59,655 bases of DNA from NCBI GenBank assembly GCA_017536885.1, contig JAFWCM010000004.1, forward strand, positions 1-59,655, given 5' to 3'. This DNA comes from Solobacterium sp. (GTDB lineage Bacteria; Bacillota_I; Bacilli_A; Erysipelotrichales; Erysipelotrichaceae). The stretch's first letter is position 1, and each line of letters opens with the position of its first letter. Made by a program: the position numbers and the translations under genes. Below the pieces are notes generated by a model that saw only the letters and a program-made list of their open reading frames with translations, ran no database searches and was not told the DNA's origin. Positions 43,196 through 52,853 of this stretch are shown here, piece after piece.

Positions 43196-44998
43196 TTACT
43201 CCTCGTAGTACTCCTCATACTCATCGTAATCGATATCATACATGGATTCCTCGTCTTCCATCTGCTGGCGTTCGATTTCATCCAGTTCCTCTTCGGTATA
43301 AACCGGCTTGGAGATCTCTGTGCCGTCTTTCTTCAGCTGTTTCAGAAGTTCATCATTTCTGGTCTTGAAGTTATCCTCTTCTCCCTTGCGGCGGCGCTTT
43401 TTGGCCGGAGCTGTCTGCTTGGGCTTGGAGGTATCCGCAAGTTTCTCAAAGCGGGAAACATAATCGTTCTTCGCGGCCACCTCTTCGAGGTCTGCCTTCT
43501 TCTTGCGGGTATCCTTGACCGCAACGACTTCTTCGGGCTCCGGTTCTGCCTTAGGCTCGGCCTTTGCGGCGACCGTCTCAGGCTCGGGTTCTTTCACCGC
43601 TTCCTTCACCGGCTCTTCTTCGCTGACTTCCGGAGTGATTTCGGCCTCAGGCATCTCCGGCTCACTGACCGGTTCGGCACTCGGCACTGCTTCACGGGCC
43701 ATCTCATTGCGGATGCGCTCGCTCATGTTCTCCTGCATCTCTTCCGGCAGATCATCTTCCATCGCTGCCGCAGCCGCAGCTTCGGTAGCCATCTTTCTTG
43801 CCAGTTCAAGTACTTCCGCCTGACGCTTTTCTTCCGCGGCTCTCGCCTCGGCCTCTCTGCGCTCGGTCTCACGGCGTTCGATTTCCTTGCGCCTCTGTGC
43901 CCGCTGCTCTTCCGCTTTGGCCTTGAGGGCATCGTAATCCTTGCCGGAGGCGATGATCTCATCTTTTGTCTTGATATCGATCTTCCGGTCGGTCAGACGC
44001 ACCGCAAGCTTGGCATTCTTGCCCTTCTTGCCGATCGCCAGAGACAACTGATCGGGATTTACCACAACCAGCAGGCTGTTGGGATCATCTTCCACCGGAA
44101 GAACATCTTCGATCTCCGCCGGGGAAAGCGCATTTCTCACGAGGTCTGTCTCATCCGCGCTCCAGAGGAAGATATCGATCTTCTCGCCCTTGAGCTCTTC
44201 GATGATCTCCTGGACGCGTCCGCCGCGCTGGCCGATGCAGGCACCGATCGGGTCGATTTCCGGATTGTAGGAAACCACGGCCATCTTGGTGCGTTCGCCG
44301 GCTTCGCGGGCAATCGCCTTGATCTCGACGATTCCCTGGGCGATTTCCGGAACTTCCTTCTCGAAGAGACGCTTGACAAGCATCGGATCGGCCCGGCTGA
44401 CCAGGACCTGGCTGCCTTTGGATTCCTTATTGACTTCGGTGATGACAACGCGGATCTTCTGCCCTTCCATCAGTCGCTCATTGGGAATCTGAGCGGACTT
44501 GGGCATCAGGGCTGTCGTCTTGCCGAGATTGATCAGAGCGAACTTCTCCTTGACGGATTCGACGATGCCGATCACCATCTCGTTCTTGAGATCGATATAA
44601 GCGTCATAGACCGCGATCTTCTCCGCTTCCCGGATCTTCTGGCGGATGACGTTGCGCGCCAGGGTTGCGGCGGCACGGCTCATCGTCGGGATATCCACCT
44701 TGCGGCGGATCACATCGCCGAGATACGTATCGGCTTTCATTTCTCTCGCATCGGGGAGTTCGATCTCGAGCTCGTCATCTTCGACATTTTCCACCACGTT
44801 GTACAGCTGGTAGTAATCGATCGTCTGATCCTTGGCGTTGATCTCGACTTCGATATTGATGTCGGAGAGCTCCATGTCCTTTTTATATGCTTTCGCGAGC
44901 GCTTCCTTCAGGGCATCCTGAAGCACTTCTTCTGAAATCCGCCGTTCATCCTCAATGCCGGAAAGCGCCTTGATGAGTTCCTTATAGTCGATTTTCAT
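43196..44998 (-). CDS. nusA: Transcription termination/antitermination protein NusA
   Basis: A 600-residue protein. Residues 1-345 form the N-terminal RNA-polymerase-binding domain (KIDYKELIKALSGIEDE), the S1 domain (GIVESVKEKFALINLGK) and two KH domains (DPIGACIGQRGGRVQEI; LSLAIGKKGKNAKLAVRLT). The last ~240 residues are a long, highly charged, low-complexity extension rich in Glu, Ala and Lys, ending in an acidic Tyr/Asp/Glu tail. Ordinary Bacillus NusA stops after the KH domains, so this tail is a notable lineage feature, possibly a docking region. It follows rimP by 15 bases. Confidence 0.96.
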   Translation of the reverse strand: MKIDYKELIKALSGIEDERRISEEVLQDALKEALAKAYKKDMELSDINIEVEINAKDQTIDYYQLYNVVENVEDDELEIELPDAREMKADTYLGDVIRRKVDIPTMSRAAATLARNVIRQKIREAEKIAVYDAYIDLKNEMVIGIVESVKEKFALINLGKTTALMPKSAQIPNERLMEGQKIRVVITEVNKESKGSQVLVSRADPMLVKRLFEKEVPEIAQGIVEIKAIAREAGERTKMAVVSYNPEIDPIGACIGQRGGRVQEIIEELKGEKIDIFLWSADETDLVRNALSPAEIEDVLPVEDDPNSLLVVVNPDQLSLAIGKKGKNAKLAVRLTDRKIDIKTKDEIIASGKDYDALKAKAEEQRAQRRKEIERRETERREAEARAAEEKRQAEVLELARKMATEAAAAAAMEDDLPEEMQENMSERIRNEMAREAVPSAEPVSEPEMPEAEITPEVSEEEPVKEAVKEPEPETVAAKAEPKAEPEPEEVVAVKDTRKKKADLEEVAAKNDYVSRFEKLADTSKPKQTAPAKKRRRKGEEDNFKTRNDELLKQLKKDGTEISKPVYTEEELDEIERQQMEDEESMYDIDYDEYEEYYEE

Positions 44999-45013
44999 CC
45001 TTCGTTTTTCTCC

Positions 45014-45475
45014 TTATATTCTGACTGCGAGACGAATATACTCCACATCTTCCTGCGGGATCTCTGCAGTTCTCTGTGCCGCTTTATCTCTGTATTTCAG
45101 AGTGATGACAGAATTTTCGAACGACTGCACTTCTCCCGTCAGCTCCAGCTGGCCCCTGACGGGGTGTCTGAGCCTCAGATACACGTATGGCTTCTCCATA
45201 TGTTCCAGTTCGCTGAGACTTCGGATCTCCCTCTCCGCGCCGGGAGAACATACTTCCAGAGTGTACGCCTGATCCAGTCCCTTATAGCTGTCCAGCGCCG
45301 TACTGAGTGCATCGCTTACAACCGCGCAGGTATCGAGATCCATCGATCCGTCTTCGCGCATGATGGCGATCTGAAGCGTGCGTTCATTGCCGAGCCATTT
45401 CATTTCGTAAAGGGTTACGCCGTTGGCCGCAAGAACCGGTTCAATCAGTTCCTTCAGGGTTTCGTTCAATTCCAT
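45014..45475 (-). CDS. rimP: Ribosome maturation factor RimP
   Basis: A 153-residue protein needed for 30S assembly. The N-terminal domain shows TLYEMKWLGNERTLQIAIMRED, and LDTCAVVSDALSTALD precedes YTLEVCSPGAEREI, the RimP hallmark. It is the first gene of the rimP-nusA-ylxR-infB-rbfA operon. AGAGGAAAGT precedes the ATG. A promoter and a leader hairpin lie upstream. Confidence 0.95.
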   Translation of the reverse strand: MELNETLKELIEPVLAANGVTLYEMKWLGNERTLQIAIMREDGSMDLDTCAVVSDALSTALDSYKGLDQAYTLEVCSPGAEREIRSLSELEHMEKPYVYLRLRHPVRGQLELTGEVQSFENSVITLKYRDKAAQRTAEIPQEDVEYIRLAVRI

Positions 45476-45493
45476 ACTTTCCTCTTTCAGAAG

Positions 45494-45519
45494 ACAAGGA
45501 GCGCTCGCGCGCTCCTTGT
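45494..45519 (-). promoter_or_regulatory. Strong hairpin in the rimP leader
   Basis: ACAAGGAGCGC and GCGCTCCTTGT form a perfect 11-base stem with a 4-base loop, 18 bases upstream of the rimP start. It follows the putative rimP promoter by only a few bases, so it would be the very 5' end of that transcript. It could also end read-through from polC; the U content after the stem is modest. Confidence 0.65.
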
Positions 45520-45531
45520 TTCAACGAAGTA

Positions 45532-45559
45532 ATGGTATCACATATTTTGGCTGTTTCAA
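45532..45559 (-). promoter_or_regulatory. Putative promoter of the rimP-nusA operon
   Basis: On the minus strand TTGAAA (45559-45554) and TACCAT (45537-45532) are separated by 16 bases. The -35 box is one base from consensus. The start would be near 45525. Confidence 0.5.
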
Positions 45560-45631
45560 GCCATTTTTTAACATTTTCCCCGCTCTTTTGCGCATTTTTT
45601 CAGGCTCAGCGCAGACTTTTCGGGCAAATGC

Positions 45632-48600
45632 TCAGAAGAGAGAGAGCTGGTTGCGCTCCGAGATTCCTTCCAGACACCCCAGTGCCCCGAGCTTTTTGAG
45701 AAGCGTATCGCTGAGCAGTGTCCGCTTGAGGATATCCTCCTTGGAGAGGAAGGCAGCTTCGCTTCTTGCCTTCTCGATGGAATCGGCGACGTTTCCGCCA
45801 AGCCCGTCGATCACCGTAAACGGCGGTATGATCACATGCCTGTCTTCGGGGTCATAGCTGAACTCCCGGGCTCTGGAGCGGTAGAGATCGACATTGCCGA
45901 TGCGGAAGCCCCGGGCATAGAGCTCCTCGCACACCTCCAGGGTGTCAAACAGGGATTTTTCCTTGTTGGAGACGGGATTGGAGGTATTGCGGTCGGCAAG
46001 CCGGGCCTGAATATCATTCATGCGCTCCCTTACCCCTTCCAGGCCCCTCATCATCGTTTCGATCTCATAGGCATCACAGCGCAGCGTCAGATACTGAACA
46101 TAGAAGTTCCAGGGTTCATGAACCTTGTACCAGGCGATGCGCACCGCCATCATGACATAGGCCACGGCATGGGCCTTTGGAAACATGTATTTGATCTTCT
46201 TGCAGGAGCCGATATACCAGTCGGGTACGCCATGGTCCTTCATGGCCTTCTCCCACTCCTCATTGAGTCCCTTGCCCTTGCGGACGCTCTCCATGATCTT
46301 AAACGACATCAGAGGCTCAAGATTTTTCGCAAGCAGATAGGTCATGATATCGTCACGGCATCCGATGACTTCGGACAATGTGCAGGTTCCCTGCTGGATC
46401 AGCGATTCCGCGTTGCCGGCCCAGACATCGGTGCCGTGCGAGAGACCCGAGATGATGACAAGATCCGAGAAGACGTGGGGTCTTGTCTCTTCCAGTACCC
46501 TGCGGGTCGTCCGGGTGCCGAATTCCGGAAGCCCCAGCGCCCCGGTTTCCTTCTTGTAAACCCGCGGATCCGCCCGCAGTGCCTCATCGCTGTAGAACAG
46601 CGAGAGCGTTTCCGGATCGTTCATCGGAATTGTGGTCGGCCTGGTCTCTGAGATGTTCTGAAGCAGACGCATAGCCGTGGGATCGACATGGCCGAGAATA
46701 TCGAACTTCAGGACGTTGTCGTGGATGTCGTGGAAGTCGTAATGGGTGGTTTTCCATTCACTTCCCGGATCATTGGCCGGGTACTGAATCGGCGTGAAGT
46801 CCTCCGCATCGTATTCCTCGGGAATGATGATGATTCCGCCGGGATGCTGGCCGGTGGTGCGCTTGACATCCTGGCAGTTGACGGCGAGGTAGTCCTTCAT
46901 GACCCGGCGCATATTCGTGATGTTCATCTTCTCGCAATAGCCCGTGACATAGCCGTATGCGGTCTTTTCCGCCACGGTGCCGATCGTGCCGGCGCGGTAG
47001 GCATGCCGGTCCCCGAAGACCTCCTTGATGAAGGCGTGGGCTCTTGCCTGATACTCATTCGAGAAGTTGAGGTCGATATCCGGCGTCTTGTCGGCATTGA
47101 ATCCCAGGAACGTCTGGAACGGGATGTTGTGGCCGTTGCCGCGCATGATCGTGCCGCATTTGGGACAGGGCTGATCGGGAAGATCGAAGCCGCTGGCGGT
47201 TTTGATCGCATCGACAAACTCGCTGTAATGGCACTTGGGACAGAGATAATGCGGAGGCAAGGGATTCACCTCGGTGATTCCTGCCATCGTGGCGGTGAAG
47301 CTCGAACCGACCGAACCCCGGCTGCCGACGACATAGCCGTCGTCATTGGAGCGCTTGACGAGCAGATGGGCGATGTAATAGTGGACGCCGAAGCCGTTGC
47401 GGATGATGTTGTCCAGTTCCTGGTTGAGGCGTTCGCTGACAATCCCGGGCACCTTCCCCTCATGCTCATACATCGCGCGCTCCGTCCTGTGGCAGATCTC
47501 CCGCAGCTTGTCATCCGATCCCTCAATCACCGGCGGGAAGGTGCCGCTTGGCACCGGGCGCACGGAGTCGAGCATCGCGAAGATCTTATTCGGATTCCCG
47601 ATGACAATCTCATGGATCAGCTGCTCATCCTCCAGGAAGGCAAAGCACTCTTCCATCTCCTTCGTAAAGCGAAGATGCTGGTCGGGATTTTTGGTGCGGA
47701 TGCGCAGATCGTTGTCGCGGATGTACAGCGGGTGGCTGACGCCGCCGACCCCCTGCGACATGATGTACACATCCCGGAAGATCTTCTGATCCTTCGTGCA
47801 GTAGTGGGCATCCGAGCTTGCAATAACCGGCTTTCCGGCTTTTCTTGCCATGGCGATGATCCGCTTCAGTACCTCCCGCAGGCGGTCCATCGAGGGAATC
47901 GAGCCGAGCGCCACTTCCGTCGTGTAGTTGCCCGGGGGCTGGATCTCGATGTAGTCATACCACTTCATCGCTTCGAGAAGCCTTGCGTCATCCCCGTTGC
48001 AGGCGAGTTCAAAGATCTCGTTGTTGAGACACGAGCTGCCGATCAGAAGATGATCCCTCTCCTTTTCAAGACTCGACCGCCTGATCCGCGGTTCGGCGGC
48101 GCCGCCGCCCTCCTTGGCGGATTTGCTCATGACGACAAGGGTGTCGGTGCAGGATTCGGTGACCATCTCATAGAGGCGCTTGAGGCCTTCATGGTCTTTC
48201 GCCAGCACCGTGACATGGCTTCTTCTCACCTTGCGGTAAGCCGTATCATCCTGGATGTCATCGAGCTCTTTCAGCGTCTTTGCGCCCATGCGCACGGCAT
48301 CCTTCATCATCGCCAGGAAGACGGAAGAGAGCACCTCGGCATCGTAGTCGGCGCGGTGGGCAACTTCTTCGTCATAGGTGATGTGATAGAAATTCGCCAC
48401 ATTGCCCAGGCGGTAGAAATGCCTTTCCTTAAGGATCACCCGGGCGAGATCCAGGGTATCGATCACCGCATTCTTCAGCGGCGGCCGCCCGATTCTTCGC
48501 AGTTCCTCATTCAGGAAATGGTAGTCAAACGTCGCATTGTGGGCAACCAGTACATCGTCGCCGATCCAGGCGAGAAGATCATCCGCCGCCTCCGCAAAGC

Positions 48601-49969
48601 TCAGCGCCGGGCGCACCATGGCGTCGGTGATATTCGTCTTGCGGGTGATCACGGCGGGAATCGGCACCGGCGGCCGGATGAACTGCTGGCGCCGGTCGAT
48701 GATCATGTTGTTTTTGATCTTGACCGCACCGAATTCGATGATGTGGTCAAAGAAACAGGAAAGACCCGTGGTCTCGAGGTCAAAGCACACGAAAGTCGCA
48801 TCATCCAGCAATGCATCACCGGCGTTTCTTACAATCACGAGGCGGTCATTGGCCATGTTCATCTCACAGCCGAGCCCCACCTTGAAGGGATGATCGGGAT
48901 GATCTTTCGCGAGCTTTGCGCCGGTGTTGTAGGCTTTGACAAAGCCCTGCACATCGGCATGGTCCATGATGCAGATGCCGGCGTGGCCTATCGCAAAGGC
49001 GTAGTTCACGACCTCTTCCGCCGAGCATACCCCGTCCATTTCCGACATGTTGGTATGCATGTGCAGCTCGACTCTTTTCTCTTTGGCATCATCGGCAGGA
49101 ATCTTATGTTCGATCTCCTCCATCGCCACCGCCTGGGCGACATAATCCCTGGCGTAGGTATCGAAGATCACCGAACCGAACACCCGGTAGAACTTACCCT
49201 TCTTCAGATCTCCGAGTTCCTCTTTCGTAAAGTTCTTGCCTTCAAAGCATTTGACCGAGATCGCATCGGTGCCGTCGAAGACGGACAGGGTTTTGATCAG
49301 CTTGCCGTACTTGGTGGTGATCTCATCACTGGCAAACACTTCGCCCTCAAAGCAGATGTTCTCCGCCTGATCCCTGACATCCCTGAGTTCCACCTTCGGC
49401 CAGTCTTCCCGCTTCACCCGGGGATACCGCTTCTTTTCCTTCGGCTCTTCCTTCACCGGAGCAGGCGCCTGTTTTTTCTTCACGACGGTCTGCACCTCCG
49501 GCTGAACCAGCACCCGCACTTCCATGCGGATCTCGACATTGTCCAGTCCGATCCGGGCAAAATACTCCTTCAGCAGCGGCATCGCCTCTTCGCCATAAAT
49601 CCGGTCCTCTTCCCTTGCAAAGACGAAGGTGACCGTCTGAGAAGCCTCATCATAACGGAGCGATGAGGTTTTCCGTAAGGCAAGAATGGTTTCTTCGGTG
49701 CAGGCGGAGAGGTACTTTTCGATCTCATGTTCGCTTAAGCCGCCCTTCTCTGCGTTCACCAGAAGTTCCACGCGGCAGTTCACCGCAGCTTCGAGCACTT
49801 CCGTAAGTACGCTGTAGTCCTCATAGGGAAGCGGCGTCAGGGCATGAAGCACACCCTTCACCAGCCGGTCGGAACGATAAAAGGAAAGCCGCTCAAATTC
49901 CAGTTCGGAAAGATGATCCAGCGACGTACATGCGAGTTTTTCAAGCACCGGTCCGAGTTTTAATCCCAT
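45632..49969 (-). CDS. polC: DNA polymerase III alpha subunit, PolC type
   Basis: A 1445-residue replicative polymerase with built-in proofreading, typical of Bacillota. Domain order: an N-terminal region, an OB fold (EGEVFASDEITTKYGKLIKT), a PHP domain (VELHMHTNMSEMDG ... IMDHADVQG), a DEDD exonuclease inserted in it (FDLETTGLSCFFDHIIEFG; VAHNATFDYHFLN), the rest of PHP, then the catalytic palm with DKTPDIDLNFS, a zinc-binding Cys cluster (CPKCHYS ... CPKCGTIM), and a C-terminal helix-rich part. AAAGGAGC precedes the ATG. The gene is separated from the herA-like gene by a terminator and from rimP by a promoter and hairpin, so it appears to be on its own unit. Confidence 0.97.
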   Translation of the reverse strand: MGLKLGPVLEKLACTSLDHLSELEFERLSFYRSDRLVKGVLHALTPLPYEDYSVLTEVLEAAVNCRVELLVNAEKGGLSEHEIEKYLSACTEETILALRKTSSLRYDEASQTVTFVFAREEDRIYGEEAMPLLKEYFARIGLDNVEIRMEVRVLVQPEVQTVVKKKQAPAPVKEEPKEKKRYPRVKREDWPKVELRDVRDQAENICFEGEVFASDEITTKYGKLIKTLSVFDGTDAISVKCFEGKNFTKEELGDLKKGKFYRVFGSVIFDTYARDYVAQAVAMEEIEHKIPADDAKEKRVELHMHTNMSEMDGVCSAEEVVNYAFAIGHAGICIMDHADVQGFVKAYNTGAKLAKDHPDHPFKVGLGCEMNMANDRLVIVRNAGDALLDDATFVCFDLETTGLSCFFDHIIEFGAVKIKNNMIIDRRQQFIRPPVPIPAVITRKTNITDAMVRPALSFAEAADDLLAWIGDDVLVAHNATFDYHFLNEELRRIGRPPLKNAVIDTLDLARVILKERHFYRLGNVANFYHITYDEEVAHRADYDAEVLSSVFLAMMKDAVRMGAKTLKELDDIQDDTAYRKVRRSHVTVLAKDHEGLKRLYEMVTESCTDTLVVMSKSAKEGGGAAEPRIRRSSLEKERDHLLIGSSCLNNEIFELACNGDDARLLEAMKWYDYIEIQPPGNYTTEVALGSIPSMDRLREVLKRIIAMARKAGKPVIASSDAHYCTKDQKIFRDVYIMSQGVGGVSHPLYIRDNDLRIRTKNPDQHLRFTKEMEECFAFLEDEQLIHEIVIGNPNKIFAMLDSVRPVPSGTFPPVIEGSDDKLREICHRTERAMYEHEGKVPGIVSERLNQELDNIIRNGFGVHYYIAHLLVKRSNDDGYVVGSRGSVGSSFTATMAGITEVNPLPPHYLCPKCHYSEFVDAIKTASGFDLPDQPCPKCGTIMRGNGHNIPFQTFLGFNADKTPDIDLNFSNEYQARAHAFIKEVFGDRHAYRAGTIGTVAEKTAYGYVTGYCEKMNITNMRRVMKDYLAVNCQDVKRTTGQHPGGIIIIPEEYDAEDFTPIQYPANDPGSEWKTTHYDFHDIHDNVLKFDILGHVDPTAMRLLQNISETRPTTIPMNDPETLSLFYSDEALRADPRVYKKETGALGLPEFGTRTTRRVLEETRPHVFSDLVIISGLSHGTDVWAGNAESLIQQGTCTLSEVIGCRDDIMTYLLAKNLEPLMSFKIMESVRKGKGLNEEWEKAMKDHGVPDWYIGSCKKIKYMFPKAHAVAYVMMAVRIAWYKVHEPWNFYVQYLTLRCDAYEIETMMRGLEGVRERMNDIQARLADRNTSNPVSNKEKSLFDTLEVCEELYARGFRIGNVDLYRSRAREFSYDPEDRHVIIPPFTVIDGLGGNVADSIEKARSEAAFLSKEDILKRTLLSDTLLKKLGALGCLEGISERNQLSLF

Positions 49970-49997
49970 AGCAGCTCCTTTCTCCCTCCGCAGGAAA

Positions 49998-50020
49998 ACA
50001 ATGAGTCATCGACTCATTGT
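49998..50020 (-). terminator. Intrinsic terminator of the recG-rnc-galK-herA unit
   Basis: ACAATGAGTC (49998-50007) and GACTCATTGT (50011-50020) form a perfect 10-base stem with a 3-base loop; on the minus strand the stem ends in TTGTTTTCC. It starts 6 bases after the herA-like stop codon. Confidence 0.82.
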
Positions 50021-50025
50021 CCCGG

Positions 50026-51558
50026 TTATTTCAGCAGTCCCTGCAGGAACTTTTTGGCGGAGCGGATGCCCATGTTCAGGGCTTCGTTTTCCAGTTTGGT
50101 TTTGGCTTTCTTCGCCAGGCGGTCAGACCATTCGGACGCTTCCTTTTCCTTTCTGGCTCTTTCCCGTTCGGCTTCCCGCTCTCTGCGGGCCTGTTCCCTG
50201 GCTTCTTCCTTTGCCTTCTGCTCTTCCTGTTTGGCAAGCTTCTTCCGCTCTTCTTCGGCGGCCTTGTCGTGTTCCTCCTGGCGGCGGATGTAATCCATCT
50301 CCTCATAGGCGGAATTGGGATCGAAGGACTTCTCATACTTGCCGTAGATACTGTCGTTTTCGATATAGCGCTTTACCTTGTCCTCCGGCGCGATGTTCAT
50401 GCTGGAGTGCGGCGGCAGGATCTTGGTCTTTTCGACCATCGTCGGCGCGCCCTCTTCATCGAGCACGGAAACCAGCGCGGTGCCGGTCTTCATCGAGGTG
50501 ATCGTCTCGACGGTGTTGAGGTCCGGGTTCTGACGGAAGGAATCCGCCGCCAGCTTGACCGCCTTGATTTCCGAAGGCGTGTATGCCCGCAGGCTGTGCT
50601 GGATGCGGTTGGAAAGCTGGGCCAGAACGGAGTTGGGAATATCAGAGGGGGTCTGGGTGCAGAAGAAGACACCGACGCCCTTCGAGCGGATCAGCTTGAC
50701 GGTCTGCTCGATCTTGTCCACCAGCTGTTTGGGCGCATCATCAAACAGAAGATGCGCTTCGTCGAAGAAGAACACCATCTTCGGCTTGTCGCAGTCACCG
50801 ACTTCCGGCAGGCGGTTGTACAGCTCATTGAGCATCCATAACAGGAAGGTGGAATACAGCAGCGGATGCTGGAAGAGCTCTTCACATTCCAGCATGTTCA
50901 TGATGCCGCAGCCGCCTTCTCTCTCCAGCCAGTCTTCGATATCGAGCGAAGGCATGCCGAAGAAGAGATCGCCGCCCTGCTCTTCGAGCTGCAGGAGTCT
51001 TCTCTGGATCGCACCGATCGACTGCTTGGAGACATTGCCGTATTTCAGCGTATAGTCTTTGGAGTGTTCGCCGACATAGGTGCACATCGCCTGCAGATCC
51101 TTGAGATCGATGATGTCGAGTTCCATTTCGGAGGCGATGCGGAAGATGATGTTCAGCACCCCTTCCTGTGCCTCGGTAAGACCCATGATTCTCGCCAAAA
51201 GCATCGGTCCCATATCCTGCATCTTCACGCGGACGGGATGACCGTACTTCTGATAGACGTCAAAGAAGTGAACCGGGTATTTTCTGACCTCGTAGTTTTC
51301 GATTCCCATCGACTCGAGACGCCCGGAAATGCCTTCGAGATCTCCTTCGACGATCATACCGGAGAGATCTCCCTTGACATCCGCGATCAGCGTCGGGACG
51401 CCGAGCTCCGAAAGCGATTCGGCGATCACCTTCAGGGTGACCGTCTTGCCGGTTCCGCTGGCTCCGGCGATCAGGCCGTGCCGGTTCATCTGCGAGGGAA
51501 TCAGATAAATCTCCTTCTCTTCCGCTTTTCCGATCAGTATTTTTCCGTCTTTGATCAT
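50026..51558 (-). CDS. HerA-like ATPase, DUF853 family
   Basis: A 510-residue P-loop ATPase of the YjgR/DUF853 group of HerA-FtsK-like proteins. Walker A is GASGTGKT near residue 35, followed by LIADVKGDLSGM; the Walker B region is MVFFFDEAHLLFDD, and FFCTQTPSDIPNSVLAQLSNRIQH follows. After residue ~400 a Lys/Glu/Arg-rich coiled-coil stretch appears before a short hydrophobic end. The cellular role of this family is not settled; DNA or protein translocation is likely. It follows galK by 3 bases and is the last gene of its operon. Confidence 0.9.
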   Translation of the reverse strand: MIKDGKILIGKAEEKEIYLIPSQMNRHGLIAGASGTGKTVTLKVIAESLSELGVPTLIADVKGDLSGMIVEGDLEGISGRLESMGIENYEVRKYPVHFFDVYQKYGHPVRVKMQDMGPMLLARIMGLTEAQEGVLNIIFRIASEMELDIIDLKDLQAMCTYVGEHSKDYTLKYGNVSKQSIGAIQRRLLQLEEQGGDLFFGMPSLDIEDWLEREGGCGIMNMLECEELFQHPLLYSTFLLWMLNELYNRLPEVGDCDKPKMVFFFDEAHLLFDDAPKQLVDKIEQTVKLIRSKGVGVFFCTQTPSDIPNSVLAQLSNRIQHSLRAYTPSEIKAVKLAADSFRQNPDLNTVETITSMKTGTALVSVLDEEGAPTMVEKTKILPPHSSMNIAPEDKVKRYIENDSIYGKYEKSFDPNSAYEEMDYIRRQEEHDKAAEEERKKLAKQEEQKAKEEAREQARREREAERERARKEKEASEWSDRLAKKAKTKLENEALNMGIRSAKKFLQGLLK

Positions 51559-51561
51559 CTC

Positions 51562-52842
51562 TTATTCTCCTTTGATTTCATAGCCGCCGACCGAGCGGAT
51601 CCGCAGCCGGTAACAGGAATCTTTGCCGAAGACCGATTCCATGCATGCAATGTAGGACTCTTCGTCTTCGATCGGCACAAATGCCTGGATCGTTCCGGCA
51701 AATCCGCCGCCGTGCACGCGCCATGCGCCTTTGCCGGCAAGCAGGTATTCACTGACCGCAAGCCCGGTCGCAAGCGACTGGTGAACCCGGTCATTGGGCG
51801 GGTAGACATTCTGCAGATACATGAAACTGCTCTGTCCGCTTTCGCGGATCAGCTTCAGGAACTGTTCGATATTCTCCGTTTCAAGAGCCGCGACCTGACG
51901 GGGCACCCGGTCGGTTTCATTCAGGAAGTGATAGGCCCTTAAGAACGCGCGGTCGCCGCACTTCTCGCGGATTTCCTTTGCATTTTCGATCAGCTGGGGC
52001 AGCGTGCATTCCGAAAGCACATTCTTGCCCATGACCGCGGCGGCGGATTTCATCTCCACCGGCACCAGCGAATACTCTTCGGAGAGATCCGCATGGGACT
52101 GCTTGCAGTCGGTGAGAATCAGGGCATAGCCGTGCTTGTCGAGTTCAAAGGGAATGCCGCGGACTTCCGGCTTGTTCTTATCCGCAAAGTCGATCAGTAC
52201 AAAGCCGCCGACGGAACAGGCCATCTGATCCATCAGACCGCTCGCCTTGCCGAAGTAGACGTTTTCGGCATACTGGCCGATCTTCGCCTGCTCGATCGGA
52301 TCGACCTTTCCTTCGTTATAAAGTTCACTCAGAATCTCGGCGATCAGAATTTCGAACGCCGCGGAGCTTGACATGCCGGAGCCAGGAAGAACATCGGACT
52401 CCGCATAGCACTTGAAGCCGCCGCAGCTGTATCCGAGCTGCTCGAACCTTGCGGCGATGCCGCGGATCAGGGATTCGGTGGAGTTGATCTCCTCGGTTTT
52501 AAAGCTTTTGTCGGAAATATCGACCGGCTTGACCACGAAGGCATCGGAGAGATAGGTGATCACCGGCACATCCAGCGGTGCCACTACCGCGAGCACATCC
52601 AGCTGGATCGATGCCGCAAGCACCCGGCCGAGCTGATGGTCGGTGTGGTTGCCGCCGACTTCGGTCCGCCCCGGCGCTGAGAAAAGACGCACATCGGTGT
52701 CCGGCAGCTTCTTCTCTGCCTTGGTGAGTATCCGGAGATATCTCTCTTTCTGTGCCTCTACGAGATTTTCTCCGTAGAGATATGCCAGTGTATCATTCAG
52801 ACGGTTGTCCTTGATCGCCTGGATCCATTCTGCTGTTTTCAT
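51562..52842 (-). CDS. galK: Galactokinase
   Basis: A 426-residue GHMP kinase that phosphorylates galactose to galactose-1-phosphate, the first step of the Leloir pathway. The N-terminal signature is SAPGRTEVGGNHTDHQ, the ATP loop is VLPGSGMSSSAAFEI, and GAWRVHGGGFAGTIQAF forms motif 3. It would use the galactose released by the two galactosidases at 5.4-10.8 kb, yet it lies in a housekeeping operon between rnc and the herA-like gene, more than 40 kb away and with no visible galactose-responsive operator. galT and galE are not in this window. Confidence 0.92.
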   Translation of the reverse strand: MKTAEWIQAIKDNRLNDTLAYLYGENLVEAQKERYLRILTKAEKKLPDTDVRLFSAPGRTEVGGNHTDHQLGRVLAASIQLDVLAVVAPLDVPVITYLSDAFVVKPVDISDKSFKTEEINSTESLIRGIAARFEQLGYSCGGFKCYAESDVLPGSGMSSSAAFEILIAEILSELYNEGKVDPIEQAKIGQYAENVYFGKASGLMDQMACSVGGFVLIDFADKNKPEVRGIPFELDKHGYALILTDCKQSHADLSEEYSLVPVEMKSAAAVMGKNVLSECTLPQLIENAKEIREKCGDRAFLRAYHFLNETDRVPRQVAALETENIEQFLKLIRESGQSSFMYLQNVYPPNDRVHQSLATGLAVSEYLLAGKGAWRVHGGGFAGTIQAFVPIEDEESYIACMESVFGKDSCYRLRIRSVGGYEIKGE

Positions 52843-52853
52843 CGGTCCCCCTC

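Noticed and set aside
42770..44935. A 721-codon plus-strand open frame opposite nusA and ylxR
   Set aside because: Same reason: antisense of conserved genes. Its Leu/Phe/Arg-rich composition only mirrors the Glu/Lys-rich NusA tail.
46688..49666. A 992-codon open frame on the plus strand opposite polC
   Set aside because: It is the exact antisense of a fully conserved polymerase gene, has no family motif and no ribosome site. Codon bias in the real gene leaves the opposite strand open.
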